DNA of 52,846 nt from Archangiaceae bacterium (GCA_016879935.1 JAACJQ010000164.1:1-52846), one strand, 5' to 3'. Positions 42,565-51,575 are shown, numbered from the stretch's first letter. The notes: generated by a model from the letters alone, not told the origin. Made by a program: numbers and translations.

Positions 42565-42976
42565 CCTCGCCAGACCTCGAGCTCGGCGATGACGAAGGCC
42601 ACCCGGCGACCAATGAGCGCGGGGTCGGCGACGTCGATTGGCGCCGGGAGCACGAACCCGCCGCAGTCGACCTGGGCCACCATCACCCGCCCGTCAGGCG
42701 ACTCGGAGTCGATCGAGAGCAGCTGCCCCACTGCGGTCGCGCCGCAGCCTGAGGTCGTTCGGAGCGAGGGCTGTTCCCTGTGTCGGGCGCGAGGAGGGCA
42801 GGCTCCCGCTCGGAGGCGAGCTGATACGAGAACGAGACGTCGAATTCAGCTCCGACTTCGGGCACGGGCTGGGTCGAACGGCCGAGCGACAGGCGATCGA
42901 TCGCACAGACCTCGACACCAGCCGAGTCGATGATCGCCAGACCGTCTGCCTGCCGGCGCACGAGCCGTGCCTTCAT
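42558..42976 (-). pseudogene. small hypothetical gene with an apparent single-base frameshift
   Basis: The minus strand starts well at ATG 42976 (MKARLVRRQADGLAIIDSAG; LSLGRSTQPVPEVGAEFDVS), but after about residue 70 this frame turns into Arg/Ser/Pro-rich sequence and stops at 42683. The -1 frame is open from about 42843 and ends at a TAG (42558-42560). It reads like a proper protein: GQLLSIDSESPDGRVMVAQV, then DCGGFVLPAPIDVADPALIG and RRVAFVIAELEVWRG. Together they would make about 138 residues, so one base seems missing around 42760-42800. I see no slippery heptamer that would support programmed frameshifting. Either the gene is decaying or the sequence has an error here. Function unknown. 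Confidence 0.55.
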
Positions 42977-43022
42977 ACGCCTCAGCGTACTCAGTGAGGT
43001 CGCTTCGACTAGGGTTCACCAG

Positions 43023-45368
43023 ATGACAGGTCTGCGTGCGCTCGTCGTGCCGCTGTTCGTGGTGGGGGTGTTCGGCTGCAACGGAGGCGAGGGCACCGAC
43101 GGAGGCTCCGCGGGCGGAGCCGCGACCGCGGGCGGAGTTGCGGCAGCAGGAGGAACTGCGAGCGCTGGCGGAACTGCGACGGCAGGCGGAGCCGCGACGG
43201 CAGGTGGAGCCGCGACGGCAGGCGGAACTGCCACGGCAGGTGGAGCTGCGACTGCTGGCGGAACTGCGACTGCTGGCGGAACTGCGACTGCTGGCGGAAC
43301 TGCGACTGCTGGCGGAGCTGCGAGCGCCGGCGGAACTGCGAGCGCTGGCGGAACTGCGAGCGCTGGCGGAACGGCGAGCGCTGGCGGAACTGCGAGCGCC
43401 GGTGGAGCTGCGAGCGCGGGCGGTACTGCCGGTGGAGCTGCGAGTGCAGGTGGAACTGCGACGGCTGGTGGAACGGCGACCGCCGGAGGCACCGGCGGCG
43501 GCTCACTGCCCACCAACTTCACGGGCACCGATGTGTCGCGCGAGTTCAACGAGTGGCGCTGGGCCGAGCCTGCACCGAACGGTCGCCGAATCACTGCCGG
43601 CTGGTTCTCCGATGATGGTCGCGCGCTCTTCGCGAACACCCTCGGCGTCATGCTCTTCGATGGCCAGCGGCTCTTCGCTCCCGACGGCGGCTTGTCCGAC
43701 CTTCCGGTCATCGACCTCTGGGGCGACGCACCGTCGAACATCTGGCTCGTCGGTTCGGCGGGGCTGATTCTCCGGTGGAATGGCACGGCGCTGGTGCCCA
43801 TTCAGCCCGCGATGCCCGGTGGCCCAACCTTCACCGCCGTCGCGGGCCTCCGCTCCGGAGAAGTCTTCGTCGGAACGTCGACCGCAGGCCTCCGGTGGAC
43901 GGGCGCGATGTTCGATCCGCTCCCGGCGTTGCCTGCTGGCTACCGCGTTCAAGACCTCTTCTCGCCAGACGGAGTGACGATGTTCGCGCTCGGCAACTCC
44001 TTCGCGACGGGGACACGGTGGGGCCTCTTCCGATGGAACGGCGCCGGCTGGGACGCGGTGGTGCTCAACAGCTTCGGCTCGGGGCGCAACCTTCACGGCC
44101 AGCGCGCCGAAGACCTGTGGTTCGTCGCCGCCAACGGCGTGCACCACGTCAACGGGTTCGCGACCACGCCGCTCTTCGCTGACGGAGGCATCGCCGACGC
44201 AGGCACCGACGCCGGTTTGTTCCGCATTCCAGCCGGCGGCTTCAGCGGTGCACCCAACATGGTCTTCACCACCGCGGCCTCCGACGCGGGGCCCTCACGT
44301 GTGTTCGTCGCTGGTGACGGCGTGCTCGAGGTGCTGCCCGACGGCGGGTGGGACCGCACGCTCGTGTACCCCTCGTCGACGCAGAACGACGTCACCTGGG
44401 TCGGTGGCCCGTCGGCAGGCCCGCCCTTCTTCGCGCTCGGCGCGACGCTCGTTCGCAAAGACGCCAGCGCGCTGACCATCGTCGCCAACCCCTATCGCCT
44501 GCCCAGTATGTCGAGCGCCGGCGCGTTTCAGCCAGTGATGGCCGGCCCGCTGCACGCCGTCTCGGACGACGTGGTGTGGTGGTTTCCTCCGTCGTCACTC
44601 TCGACGATGACGCCGCGCGAGCTGAACGTCGTCGATGGTGGCAGCACCGCCCTCGTCGTCGGCCCGCCCATCACCGCCACGCACTGCTACGCCCCGCGCG
44701 AGTGCATCGTCGGCAATCTCTTCGGCCAGGTCGGGCTCTTCAGCGGCTCGGCGTTCCTCGCGCACGGCGCCGTCGCGAGCGTGGTGACGAAGCTGGCCCC
44801 GAGCCCCGCCGGCAGCGTCTACGTGCTCACCGAGAGCGCTGGCCTCGGCCAGTGGCGCGATGGCGGCGTCGTCTCGGTCCCACTCCCGCCCTTCATCACT
44901 CCGGGCCTGCGCACCGTGCGAGACATCAGTGTTCGGCCGCCCGACGAACTCTGGGCCGCCGGTGTCGAATCGACCGTCACCCAGGGCGGCGTCTTCAGGC
45001 TGACGTCGACGGGGTGGCAGGCGACTGGCCCGCTCCCCGACGCCGGCTGGCCCTTCATTCCCGAGACCGTACTCGTGCGCTCCGCCTCGCTCGCCCACGT
45101 CGGCGGCAACGGCCAGTTCGCGACGTGGGACGGAGGCGTGTGGAACGTGCAGCCGCTCCCGCCCGGGTTCTCGATGGGTTTTCTCACCGAGCTCGATGGT
45201 CAGGTCTACTCGCGCTCCAACGGGCAGCTCTTCCGGCTCACCGACGCCGGGGTGTTCGAGAGCTTCGGGCCACCGCGGCTGCCGTTTGCGACGCTCGACG
45301 TGAGCAGCTCCTTCATGTGGATGGGCTTCTCGAGCGAGGCGGGCGTGCTGCGGCGCCCGAGGCCGTGA
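43023..45368 (+). CDS. repeat-rich lipoprotein with beta-propeller-like body
   Basis: A 781-residue predicted surface lipoprotein. ATG 43023 gives the signal MTGLRALVVPLFVVGVFGCN (Cys19). Residues about 27-159 are a low-complexity linker of about 20 GGxAxA hexapeptides (GGTATA, GGAATA, GGTASA) encoded by 18-base repeats. The remaining 620 residues show repeated blade-like strands with W and G: DLWGDAPSNIWLVGSAGLIL, RSGEVFVGTSTAGLRWTGAM, EDLWFVAANGVHHVNGF, PDELWAAGVESTVTQGGVF. This suggests a beta-propeller, as in BNR/Kelch- or sorting-type proteins. It is likely a surface binding protein; no catalytic residues can be named. The frame extends upstream of the ATG but without a signal. It ends 3 bases before the next gene. 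Confidence 0.85.
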   Translation: MTGLRALVVPLFVVGVFGCNGGEGTDGGSAGGAATAGGVAAAGGTASAGGTATAGGAATAGGAATAGGTATAGGAATAGGTATAGGTATAGGTATAGGAASAGGTASAGGTASAGGTASAGGTASAGGAASAGGTAGGAASAGGTATAGGTATAGGTGGGSLPTNFTGTDVSREFNEWRWAEPAPNGRRITAGWFSDDGRALFANTLGVMLFDGQRLFAPDGGLSDLPVIDLWGDAPSNIWLVGSAGLILRWNGTALVPIQPAMPGGPTFTAVAGLRSGEVFVGTSTAGLRWTGAMFDPLPALPAGYRVQDLFSPDGVTMFALGNSFATGTRWGLFRWNGAGWDAVVLNSFGSGRNLHGQRAEDLWFVAANGVHHVNGFATTPLFADGGIADAGTDAGLFRIPAGGFSGAPNMVFTTAASDAGPSRVFVAGDGVLEVLPDGGWDRTLVYPSSTQNDVTWVGGPSAGPPFFALGATLVRKDASALTIVANPYRLPSMSSAGAFQPVMAGPLHAVSDDVVWWFPPSSLSTMTPRELNVVDGGSTALVVGPPITATHCYAPRECIVGNLFGQVGLFSGSAFLAHGAVASVVTKLAPSPAGSVYVLTESAGLGQWRDGGVVSVPLPPFITPGLRTVRDISVRPPDELWAAGVESTVTQGGVFRLTSTGWQATGPLPDAGWPFIPETVLVRSASLAHVGGNGQFATWDGGVWNVQPLPPGFSMGFLTELDGQVYSRSNGQLFRLTDAGVFESFGPPRLPFATLDVSSSFMWMGFSSEAGVLRRPRP
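43105..43500 (+). repeat. 18-base tandem repeat encoding GGxAxA linker
   Basis: The sequence ggcggaactgcgactgct and close variants recur in tandem about 20 times, encoding the Gly-Gly-Thr-Ala-Thr-Ala type linker of the lipoprotein. The unit is six codons long, so expansion or contraction does not shift the frame. One interruption (GGTAGGAA) shows a past deletion or unequal exchange. The low variation between neighbours suggests recent homogenisation. Confidence 0.88.
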
Positions 45369-45371
45369 CCG

Positions 45372-46001
45372 ATGTCGTGGGAGCTGTGGTCGTCTGACAC
45401 GTTCGACCGCGAGAGTGGCCCGAGCATCGAGGGCTCGTTCGAGACCCTCGATGAGGGCCTGTACGCGCTGTGGAAGAAGACGCTCTCGGAGGCGGTGCAG
45501 GACGACGGCCGGCCGACCTTCACCGAGTTCTCCCTGCGCGGTCAGCCGAGCGTCTTCCTGCCGCGCGACCCGTTCGAAAACCGCGAGCTCGCCGTCCTTC
45601 GTGCGCGCATGCTGGCCGACGACGGCTTCCTCGACGAGTTGGTGAAGGTGCACGTGGCCCGGCTCGCGAGCCGGGTGACGTTGCCACAGCTCCTCGCGCT
45701 CACCGCACCACCACCACCACTCGTGCAGCAGGTGGTGACGTTCCTCGCGACACGGCTCGAGGTCGGTGCGGTGGCGAGCGTCACCGTCGAAGGCACGTGG
45801 GCCCAGGAGCGCATCATCGTCACGCCGAGCTGGGCGCCCCCGTCGCCCGCCGCCGCCACGTGGCGCATCGTCGTGAGTGGCCTCTCGGGGCCGTTCGCCG
45901 TCGTCGTGGAGTCGGGCCGCGCCCGCGTCGAGGTCGCTGAAGTCGCCGACGCCCAGGTGCTCCGTGATGCCCTGCTCGAGACCGGCCTCGCGGCCACTTG
46001 A
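45372..46001 (+). CDS. hypothetical protein
   Basis: A 209-residue soluble protein that I do not recognise. ATG 45372 follows the lipoprotein stop by 3 bases, so the two may be co-transcribed. The N-terminal part is acidic (WSSDTFDRESGPSIEGSFET), the middle helical (NRELAVLRARMLADDGFLDE) and the C-terminal third beta-rich (VASVTVEGTWAQERIIVTPS; GPFAVVVESGRARVEVAEVA). It has no signal peptide or membrane helix and no Cys. It ends 7 bases before the convergent AraC gene. Confidence 0.7.
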   Translation: MSWELWSSDTFDRESGPSIEGSFETLDEGLYALWKKTLSEAVQDDGRPTFTEFSLRGQPSVFLPRDPFENRELAVLRARMLADDGFLDELVKVHVARLASRVTLPQLLALTAPPPPLVQQVVTFLATRLEVGAVASVTVEGTWAQERIIVTPSWAPPSPAAATWRIVVSGLSGPFAVVVESGRARVEVAEVADAQVLRDALLETGLAAT

Positions 46002-46008
46002 CGCCGAA

Positions 46009-46896
46009 TCACTCCACCGCGACGAAGAGCTGCGTGACGAGCGCGTCGGGCAGGGCGGTCGCAGGCGTGTTCGTGTACCACTCGAACGCCTCCTTCCCGA
46101 TGCGGTGACCACTCGTGGCCACCGACGCCATGAAGGTCGCCCACGCATCGCCCAACAGGGAGTACGCGCCCACGTGCGTCGTGCGCGCGTAGCGGCCACG
46201 CGGAAGCCGCACCTCGTGCAGCCCCTTCTGCAGGCGCGCTCGGGCGCTCACGACGCGGCCCGCGTCCGAGCGGAGCCGCTTCGTCGGCACCGTCTCGGGG
46301 TCATCGAGGTAGCGCGCGACGAGCTGCGCCGGTTCGGGCAGGTCTCGACTCAACGGCTCCAGCCGCATGAACGCGTCGACGATGGTCGCGTAGCTGCCCA
46401 CGTGCCGTACGGCCGCGAGTCGCAAGGCCGCTCTGTGCTCGACCACGAACGGTTGCGTTGGCTTCACCAGCGCGAAGTCGCCTCGCCCGAAGTGCAGCCC
46501 CGATGGCGCAGGCAGCAGCACCTCGCGTGACGACGTCTGCGCTCTTCGGCGAAACGCGCTCGGTGCATGGCCGTACGCCTCGGTGAAGGCGCGCGTGAAC
46601 GACTCGTGCGTCTCATAGCCGGCGTCGAAGGCCAGGTCGGTGACTGCCCGCCGCGTCGACCGGAGCGCGAGCGCCGCCCGTTCGAGCCTCAGCCGCCGAT
46701 GCAGCGCGTTCGCCGTCTCACCCATGAGCCCGCGGAAGACGCGGTGGAAGTGCAGGGGAGACAGCGCGGCACGTGCCGCCAGCCGCCGCAGGTCGACTGG
46801 AACGTCGAGGTTCGAGCAAAGGCACGAGACGGCTTCGCGCACGGCGAGCTCGACGCTGGGAGGAGTCTTCACGCCGCCGCTCGTAGCCCGGCGCAC
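46009..46896 (-). CDS. AraC-family regulator with GyrI-like effector domain
   Basis: A 295-residue transcription factor, the second of this architecture in the window. The DNA-binding domain (about 15-120) has LAARAALSPLHFHRVFRGLM and LAFDAGYETHESFTRAFTEA, ending in a YGHAPSAFRRR-type motif. The C-terminal domain (about 150-295) is GyrI-like: AALRLAAVRHVGSYATIVDA, a central region and FEWYTNTPATALPDALVTQL. An alternative start is GTG 46872. It is 30 bases downstream of the siderophore-interacting reductase gene on the same strand. It may sense hydrophobic ligands; its target genes are not obvious, but the reductase is a candidate. Confidence 0.9.
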   Translation of the reverse strand: MRRATSGGVKTPPSVELAVREAVSCLCSNLDVPVDLRRLAARAALSPLHFHRVFRGLMGETANALHRRLRLERAALALRSTRRAVTDLAFDAGYETHESFTRAFTEAYGHAPSAFRRRAQTSSREVLLPAPSGLHFGRGDFALVKPTQPFVVEHRAALRLAAVRHVGSYATIVDAFMRLEPLSRDLPEPAQLVARYLDDPETVPTKRLRSDAGRVVSARARLQKGLHEVRLPRGRYARTTHVGAYSLLGDAWATFMASVATSGHRIGKEAFEWYTNTPATALPDALVTQLFVAVE

Positions 46897-46926
46897 GGGG
46901 CCTCGCTTGACGCCGTTTGCGCCTCG

Positions 46927-47628
46927 TCAGTCGAGGCCGCGCTTCCCCTCGGCCCAATAGGCCTTCGTCTTCGACGCGAAGTCGAGCCCACGCAGCGACT
47001 GCTTCACCGTCTGAATGCTCGACGCGCGCCCGGTGAACACGCCGAACGCTCCCGAGGCGAGCGCGCTGCGCAGGTGCTCCACCGCGACCGGGAGGTGGGT
47101 GTTCGCGTTCACCCGCTCCACGAGGTGCACGTCGAGCAACGAGCCACACGCGTCGAGGGCCGCTCTGACGTCGGCCCGGTCGTTCACCTCGAGCACCGCC
47201 GTCACCTTGCGCGTGGGACGTGCGGCCGCCAGCGTCAGCGCGAGCGCTACCGAGGTCTCGTCACCGAAGACCGCCAGCGGCGCCTCGACGTCAGACACCT
47301 CGATGGAGCGCCGCGGCCCGAAGAACGACACCTCGTCACCGGCCTTCACTCCGTTCGCCCAGGCTGCTCCCGGCGTCTCGCCGTGCACGTACGCGAGGAA
47401 CGCGGTGGCACCGCGCGTCTCCCAGAACAGCGGCGTGTACGTGCGCATGCCCACGTCGGGAAGAAACACCTGCACCTTGTCGCCCGGCCGCCACGCCACT
47501 TCGCGCAGTGACGTGCCCGACACCTCGACGCGACGGAACCTTCCGAACGCCTGCACCGCGTCGACCCGCGACACCCGAAACAGGAACCGCCCCGCGATGG
47601 CGCCGAGCATGGCTTTGGCCGAAGTCAT
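46927..47628 (-). CDS. siderophore-interacting protein (FAD-dependent ferric-siderophore reductase)
   Basis: A 233-residue protein of the siderophore-interacting family related to ViuB and YqjH. These use NAD(P)H and FAD to reduce ferric siderophores and free iron in the cytoplasm. The FAD-binding motif is RTYTPLFW, followed by FLAYVHGETPGAAWANGVKA and GDEVSFFGPRRS. The NAD(P)H domain has LAVFGDETSVALALTLAAAR, and the C terminus is KTKAYWAEGKRG, matching the family ending (Tyr-Trp, Gly, Lys/Arg). ATG 47628, preceded by GGGAGAAG, is chosen; an in-frame ATG at 47664 would add 12 residues. It sits upstream of the AraC regulator on the same strand, divergent from a small hypothetical. Confidence 0.86.
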   Translation of the reverse strand: MTSAKAMLGAIAGRFLFRVSRVDAVQAFGRFRRVEVSGTSLREVAWRPGDKVQVFLPDVGMRTYTPLFWETRGATAFLAYVHGETPGAAWANGVKAGDEVSFFGPRRSIEVSDVEAPLAVFGDETSVALALTLAAARPTRKVTAVLEVNDRADVRAALDACGSLLDVHLVERVNANTHLPVAVEHLRSALASGAFGVFTGRASSIQTVKQSLRGLDFASKTKAYWAEGKRGLD

Positions 47629-47694
47629 GCGGTGCTTCTCCCACGGCCGTGTGCTGCGCCGCATGAAGCTCGTGTGAAAGAGTGTGAACGCGCG

Positions 47695-47958
47695 ATGACG
47701 CTCGACGACCTGCACTTCGAAGGGCTCGAATTGTTCCCTCCCGATGCCCTGCCTGCCGACGAGTTCATCGCCCGACTCCGGGCCGGCATGCTCGTCGCTT
47801 CCGGCGACCGGCTGCTGCGCGACTGGAACTACGCGCCGTGGTTCAGCGGTTCCTTCACCCACGCCGGCCAGGCGTTCGACGTCACCGTGTACCTCGGCGG
47901 TCTCGGCAAGCTGACGAGCGGCTCGGCGTGCACGCACTTTCTCCTCGCCACGCCCTGA
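47695..47958 (+). CDS. small hypothetical protein
   Basis: An 87-residue protein starting at ATG 47695 (MTLDDLHFEGLELFPPDALP), with a helix (DEFIARLRAGMLVASGDRLL) and a beta-rich C terminus (FTHAGQAFDVTVYLGGLGKL). No signal peptide, no known family. The start is set by the codon-usage change and by the absence of convincing coding upstream, as the frame there overlaps the reductase promoter. It is followed by a strong inverted repeat. Confidence 0.55.
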   Translation: MTLDDLHFEGLELFPPDALPADEFIARLRAGMLVASGDRLLRDWNYAPWFSGSFTHAGQAFDVTVYLGGLGKLTSGSACTHFLLATP

Positions 47959-47965
47959 AACGAGA

Positions 47966-47995
47966 ACGGCAGCACCGGTTGCCCGATGCTGCCGT
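47966..47995. terminator. inverted repeat between convergent genes, candidate bidirectional terminator
   Basis: ACGGCAGCA (47966-47974) and TGCTGCCGT (47987-47995) are a perfect 9-base pair separated by 12 bases, in the 60-base gap between convergent genes. The position fits a bidirectional terminator, but flanking T or A tracts are weak. Confidence 0.5.
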
Positions 47996-48018
47996 CGTTC
48001 ATCGAAGTGGAGCGACCG

Positions 48019-51000
48019 TCAGAAGCAGGCGGTCTGGTACGCCACCGTCAGCGTCTGGCCCGCCGCCGGCGTCGTCATCGCCGTGAAGCGCACCGCGTTC
48101 GCCGCGGCGTCGTAACACCAGGCGCCCGACGTCGGCTGGCCGTTGGCGCACGCTCCGCCACCCGCGACCACGTTGTTGTTGATCTGCACGTTCAGCATCT
48201 GGCCGCCTGTGAGGTCCGGCGAGTTGCCGAGGAAGAACATCGTGCGGAAGCCGAAGGCCGTACGCCCGAGGCCCTGCAACGCCGTCGACCAGTTGTTGGT
48301 GCAGATCTCCTCACGCACCCCGCCCGTACGCGTCACGATGGCGCCATACCGCTGAGCGTCACCGCCACCGTCGTACGTGCAGCCCGACGGCGCGCTCGCG
48401 AGGAACGGGCCGATGGTGCTGAACGTGAAGAACGAGAGCCGATTGAAGCCCTTCACGTTGATGAGCCGGTTCTCGTAGTAGCTGAGCGGCTGGTTCGACT
48501 GATCGCCTGCGTCCGACACGACGACGACGGCCAGGTTCGCGTCGGTGCGCAGGAAGCCGGCGTTCTCGGTCACGATTCGCGGAGGCGTCAGCGCGAGCAC
48601 GGCGCCTTCGAGGCCCTGCTCGACACCCGAGCCATCGGTGCCGACGTTCACGAGCTGCTGGAAGGCCTGACCGACGTTCGGCGTATTCGACCGCAGAATC
48701 GGGCCGACCTGATTCGCCTGGCCGGGACGAATGGTGCGCAGAATGCCGTCACCAGGCGTCGCAGGCGTGGGGCAGGGCAGGGGCGGCGGCGGGCACTGGT
48801 TGCCGCCCGTCGAGGTGGTGACGACGCCGAGCTGGTAGTCGACGCCGGCCGACGCCGCGTACTGAATGAACGAGCTGAAGTTCGTCGACAGGCTCTGCTG
48901 CTTGTCGCCCATCGAGCCGGAGTCGTCGACGACGAGCAGAATGTCGGCCTTCGGCTGCATGTCCTGCATGAAGGTGTCGGTCTGCTGGCCGCTCGGGTCG
49001 CCGCGGCCCTGCAGGCCCACGAGGTACGTCACCGTCTGGCCCGACTGGAGCGCCTCGATGCTGACGGCTCCGGTGTCGGCGCCGATGTCGATGGGCGAGT
49101 AGCGCGCCTGGAAGGTGACGAGCTGGCCCGCGTTGAGCGTGTACCCGTTGGTGGGAATCATCGGCGACTGCGTGATGAAGAACTCGGGGCACGGCATGCC
49201 GCCCGCGCAGTTCGGGCCACCCGGCTGCTGACCCGCGGCCGCCTGCAGACCGAACGAGCGCAGCGTCACCGGCGAGCTGCAGACGTTGTAGACGGTGAGC
49301 GTGCGGGGCGCGCTCGAGCAGCGCATGCCCGGCGGTGCGACGTACTTCACCGTGCCGAAGTCGAGCGGGTCGGGCGTCACCGCGAGACACGAGGGGCCGA
49401 CCGACGTGCGCAGCGGCACCTTCGCCTGCGGCGCCGACGGCGACGTCACGTTGAACTGGAGCTCACCCGAGAGCGTGGTGATGGTCGTCGGCACGGGGCC
49501 GGGCGGCGTCACGCGCACCACGACCTGCCACGACTCCTGCGGCAGCAGCTCCTTCTCGGCGATGGGGCCACCGACGATGGAGTACGCCGGGTGGCTGCCG
49601 GCTGCGAGGTCGATGCCCGAGAGGAAGCACTTGTCGCCCGCAGCGGTGCCCAGGTTCGTGATGGTGATGGGCAGGTCCTTCGTCGTGCCCGGCGTCACCA
49701 GCCCGAAGTTCGCCGTCATCGGCGTCACCCGGTAGTTGCACGGCGGCAGCTGCTCCACGTCGGCAGAGACCAGCAGCTTCACCTCGGGGTCGGCGGAGTC
49801 GTTCGAGTAGATGACGAGCTCGGCCTCTTTGCGGCCCACCGACTTCGGGTGCAGCGTCACCACGAGGTCGAGCGAGTTCTGCCCTGCCACCGGCGCGATG
49901 CCCGTCATCGGGTCGTAGTTGCTGAAGAGGCTCACCGAGAACTCATCCATCTCGGTGATGGCGTTCTTCGGCGTCAGCTCGAAGAGCGGCAGGTTGCCGA
50001 CCATGCCCGTCATCTGGTCGACCGAGCCGAGGAAGAGGTTGAAGCTCGGGTCCGGCATGCGGGGCGGCACGCCGACGTTCTGCACGTTCACGCGGCGGTT
50101 CACCGAGAACGTGGTGTTGCCCGCGAAGTAGCCGATACGCCCGAACGAGACGTTGGGCCGCGGCGTCACACGAATCTTCGGGCCACCGCCCGTGCAGTCG
50201 AGCGTGATGGTGCCGACTGGCGTCTTGTTGAGGCCCGTGCGGAAGGTGAGCGTCGAGGTCGGCCGCGCGCCGAGCCCCGACGGGCTGCAGGCCACCTTCA
50301 TCTTCTGCGGCATGCCGCCACCGGGCACCGTGAACACCGTCGCGTCGGCTCCAACCGCCACGCGGTGGAAGAAGTCGGTCGGCATCGAGGTGGTGATCTG
50401 CGTCAGCGTGATGGGCACGTTCGAGGTGTTGGTGAACGTCACTTCCTTCACCGAGTCGAAGCCCGGCGAGACGAGACCGAAGTTGAGGCGCGACGGCGCC
50501 CACGTGAGCACGTCGTCGCTGCCGATGGCGCGAATCACCGCGTCGACGGGCGGGCAGCCACCAGCACCACGCAGCGTCACCCGCGCCTGGTACTCGCGCT
50601 TCTCGGTCGGCGTGAAGGTGATCTCGACCTTGAACGACGACATCGGCTGCACCGTGATGGAGCCCGGCAGGCCGGCGTTCTTGTAGCCGAAGGCAGCGGC
50701 GTCGTTGCCGGTGATGGGGCCGGCTTCTCCGGCGGCGGCGACATTCGTCGTGTTCTTGAACTCCACGGAGTAGGTGAGCGTCTCTCCGACCGGCACGTTG
50801 CCGAAGTCGATGAGCGCGGGCAGCTCGCACGCGCCCTTCTCACCCTGCGCCTTGAGCGTGATGGTCGCGTCGGAGTCTTCGGTGCGCGTGCCCGACGACA
50901 CCAGCTTCAGCTTCGAGAGGAACCCGCCCTGCAACGCCGTCGGGCTGAACGTCGTCTGGAACTCGACCTGCGTTCCCGGCTGCAGCTCGGTGTCGGGCTT

Positions 51001-51333
51001 GAAGTCGACGAAGAACGGAGCGCCGTTCGTCAGGTTCGGCGCGATCGAGACCGTGTCGCCTTCGAAGCGCTCGAGCGTGTTGAGCGTGAGCTTGCCTTCG
51101 CCGTCGTTGCGCACCGTCATCACGAGCGACTTGGTCTCGCCCACCAGCGCGGTGCCGAAGTCGTAGGTCGCGTCACGCGAGCGAACGACTTCTCCCGTGG
51201 TCGGGTCCTTCCAGATCACCTGGAGCACGCCGAACTTCGTCGTGACTCGCGGACCGCCGCAGTCGCAGCCCCAGAGCGTGAGCGCGGACAAGACGAGCGC
51301 GGCGAGGGTGTGGGTTGAACGGGTGTGGACCAT
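48019..51333 (-). CDS. surface lipoprotein with ASH (choice-of-anchor D-type) repeats and a von Willebrand A domain
   Basis: A 1104-residue predicted lipoprotein. ATG 51333 is preceded by GAGGTC and gives the signal HTLAALVLSALTLWGCDCGG (Cys23). Residues about 40-780 hold roughly six ASH/HYDIN-like immunoglobulin domains, each with a typical strand: YDFGTALVGETKSLVMTVRN, IDFGNVPVGETLTYSVEFKN, LNFGLVSPGFDSVKEVTFTN, VSFGRIGYFAGNTTFSVNRR, ANFGLVTPGTTKDLPITITN and LDFGTVKYV. From about 795 there is a VWA domain with an intact metal site (ILLVVDDSGSMGDKQQS) and a late VVVVSDAGDQSNQP loop. A Cys-containing tail follows. Likely an adhesive or assembly protein on the cell surface. It is divergent from a Cys-rich lipoprotein gene. 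Confidence 0.9.
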   Translation of the reverse strand: MVHTRSTHTLAALVLSALTLWGCDCGGPRVTTKFGVLQVIWKDPTTGEVVRSRDATYDFGTALVGETKSLVMTVRNDGEGKLTLNTLERFEGDTVSIAPNLTNGAPFFVDFKPDTELQPGTQVEFQTTFSPTALQGGFLSKLKLVSSGTRTEDSDATITLKAQGEKGACELPALIDFGNVPVGETLTYSVEFKNTTNVAAAGEAGPITGNDAAAFGYKNAGLPGSITVQPMSSFKVEITFTPTEKREYQARVTLRGAGGCPPVDAVIRAIGSDDVLTWAPSRLNFGLVSPGFDSVKEVTFTNTSNVPITLTQITTSMPTDFFHRVAVGADATVFTVPGGGMPQKMKVACSPSGLGARPTSTLTFRTGLNKTPVGTITLDCTGGGPKIRVTPRPNVSFGRIGYFAGNTTFSVNRRVNVQNVGVPPRMPDPSFNLFLGSVDQMTGMVGNLPLFELTPKNAITEMDEFSVSLFSNYDPMTGIAPVAGQNSLDLVVTLHPKSVGRKEAELVIYSNDSADPEVKLLVSADVEQLPPCNYRVTPMTANFGLVTPGTTKDLPITITNLGTAAGDKCFLSGIDLAAGSHPAYSIVGGPIAEKELLPQESWQVVVRVTPPGPVPTTITTLSGELQFNVTSPSAPQAKVPLRTSVGPSCLAVTPDPLDFGTVKYVAPPGMRCSSAPRTLTVYNVCSSPVTLRSFGLQAAAGQQPGGPNCAGGMPCPEFFITQSPMIPTNGYTLNAGQLVTFQARYSPIDIGADTGAVSIEALQSGQTVTYLVGLQGRGDPSGQQTDTFMQDMQPKADILLVVDDSGSMGDKQQSLSTNFSSFIQYAASAGVDYQLGVVTTSTGGNQCPPPPLPCPTPATPGDGILRTIRPGQANQVGPILRSNTPNVGQAFQQLVNVGTDGSGVEQGLEGAVLALTPPRIVTENAGFLRTDANLAVVVVSDAGDQSNQPLSYYENRLINVKGFNRLSFFTFSTIGPFLASAPSGCTYDGGGDAQRYGAIVTRTGGVREEICTNNWSTALQGLGRTAFGFRTMFFLGNSPDLTGGQMLNVQINNNVVAGGGACANGQPTSGAWCYDAAANAVRFTAMTTPAAGQTLTVAYQTACF

Positions 51334-51400
51334 GACAAAGACCTCAGCTGTGCACGTGGGTGTGCGCTCCGGCCAGAAGCGGCGGCGGAGGATGCTCAGG

Positions 51401-51429
51401 TGTGCACAAGAGATCAACAGACCTGTCAA
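51401..51429 (-). promoter_or_regulatory. candidate promoter of the ASH/VWA lipoprotein gene
   Basis: On the minus strand TTGACA (51429 down to 51424) is followed after 17 bases by TGCACA (51406 to 51401), about 70 bases upstream of the ATG. The -35 is a perfect consensus and the spacing ideal, but the -10 is weak. The 242-base gap 51334-51575 also contains TGGGCCCA and repeated GTGCAC, possible regulator sites for this divergent pair. Confidence 0.3.
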
Positions 51430-51575
51430 CGCGAGGTGTCACTGAGCGGAGACAGGAACTTGGTCGCCAGCCCTGCCGCGGACTTGTGAGCAGAGGGCAC
51501 CCTGTGTAGACGATGGGCCCACTGCGGGCCGTGCAGTTGAGGGCGCGTGCGCTCCTCATTTGGGAGAACCGAACC

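Noticed and set aside
42683-42850. Programmed -1 frameshifting between the two frames of the small gene
   Set aside because: No X-XXY-YYZ slippery heptamer and no clear downstream hairpin were found in the overlap; decay or sequence error is simpler.
43105-43500. Possible CRISPR array (regular 18-base repeats)
   Set aside because: Repeats are contiguous, without unique spacers, and are translated in frame; no cas genes are present.
43016-43801. Minus-strand open frame with PPALAVPPA repeats opposite the GGxAxA linker
   Set aside because: It is only the reverse reading of the 18-base repeats, and the plus frame has a lipoprotein signal and a long propeller-like body.
47986-51318. Long open frame on the plus strand antisense to the ASH/VWA lipoprotein gene
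   Set aside because: The translation is Arg/His/Glu-rich without domain content, as is usual for the opposite strand of high-GC genes; the minus-strand frame has a signal peptide, ASH strands and a VWA metal site.
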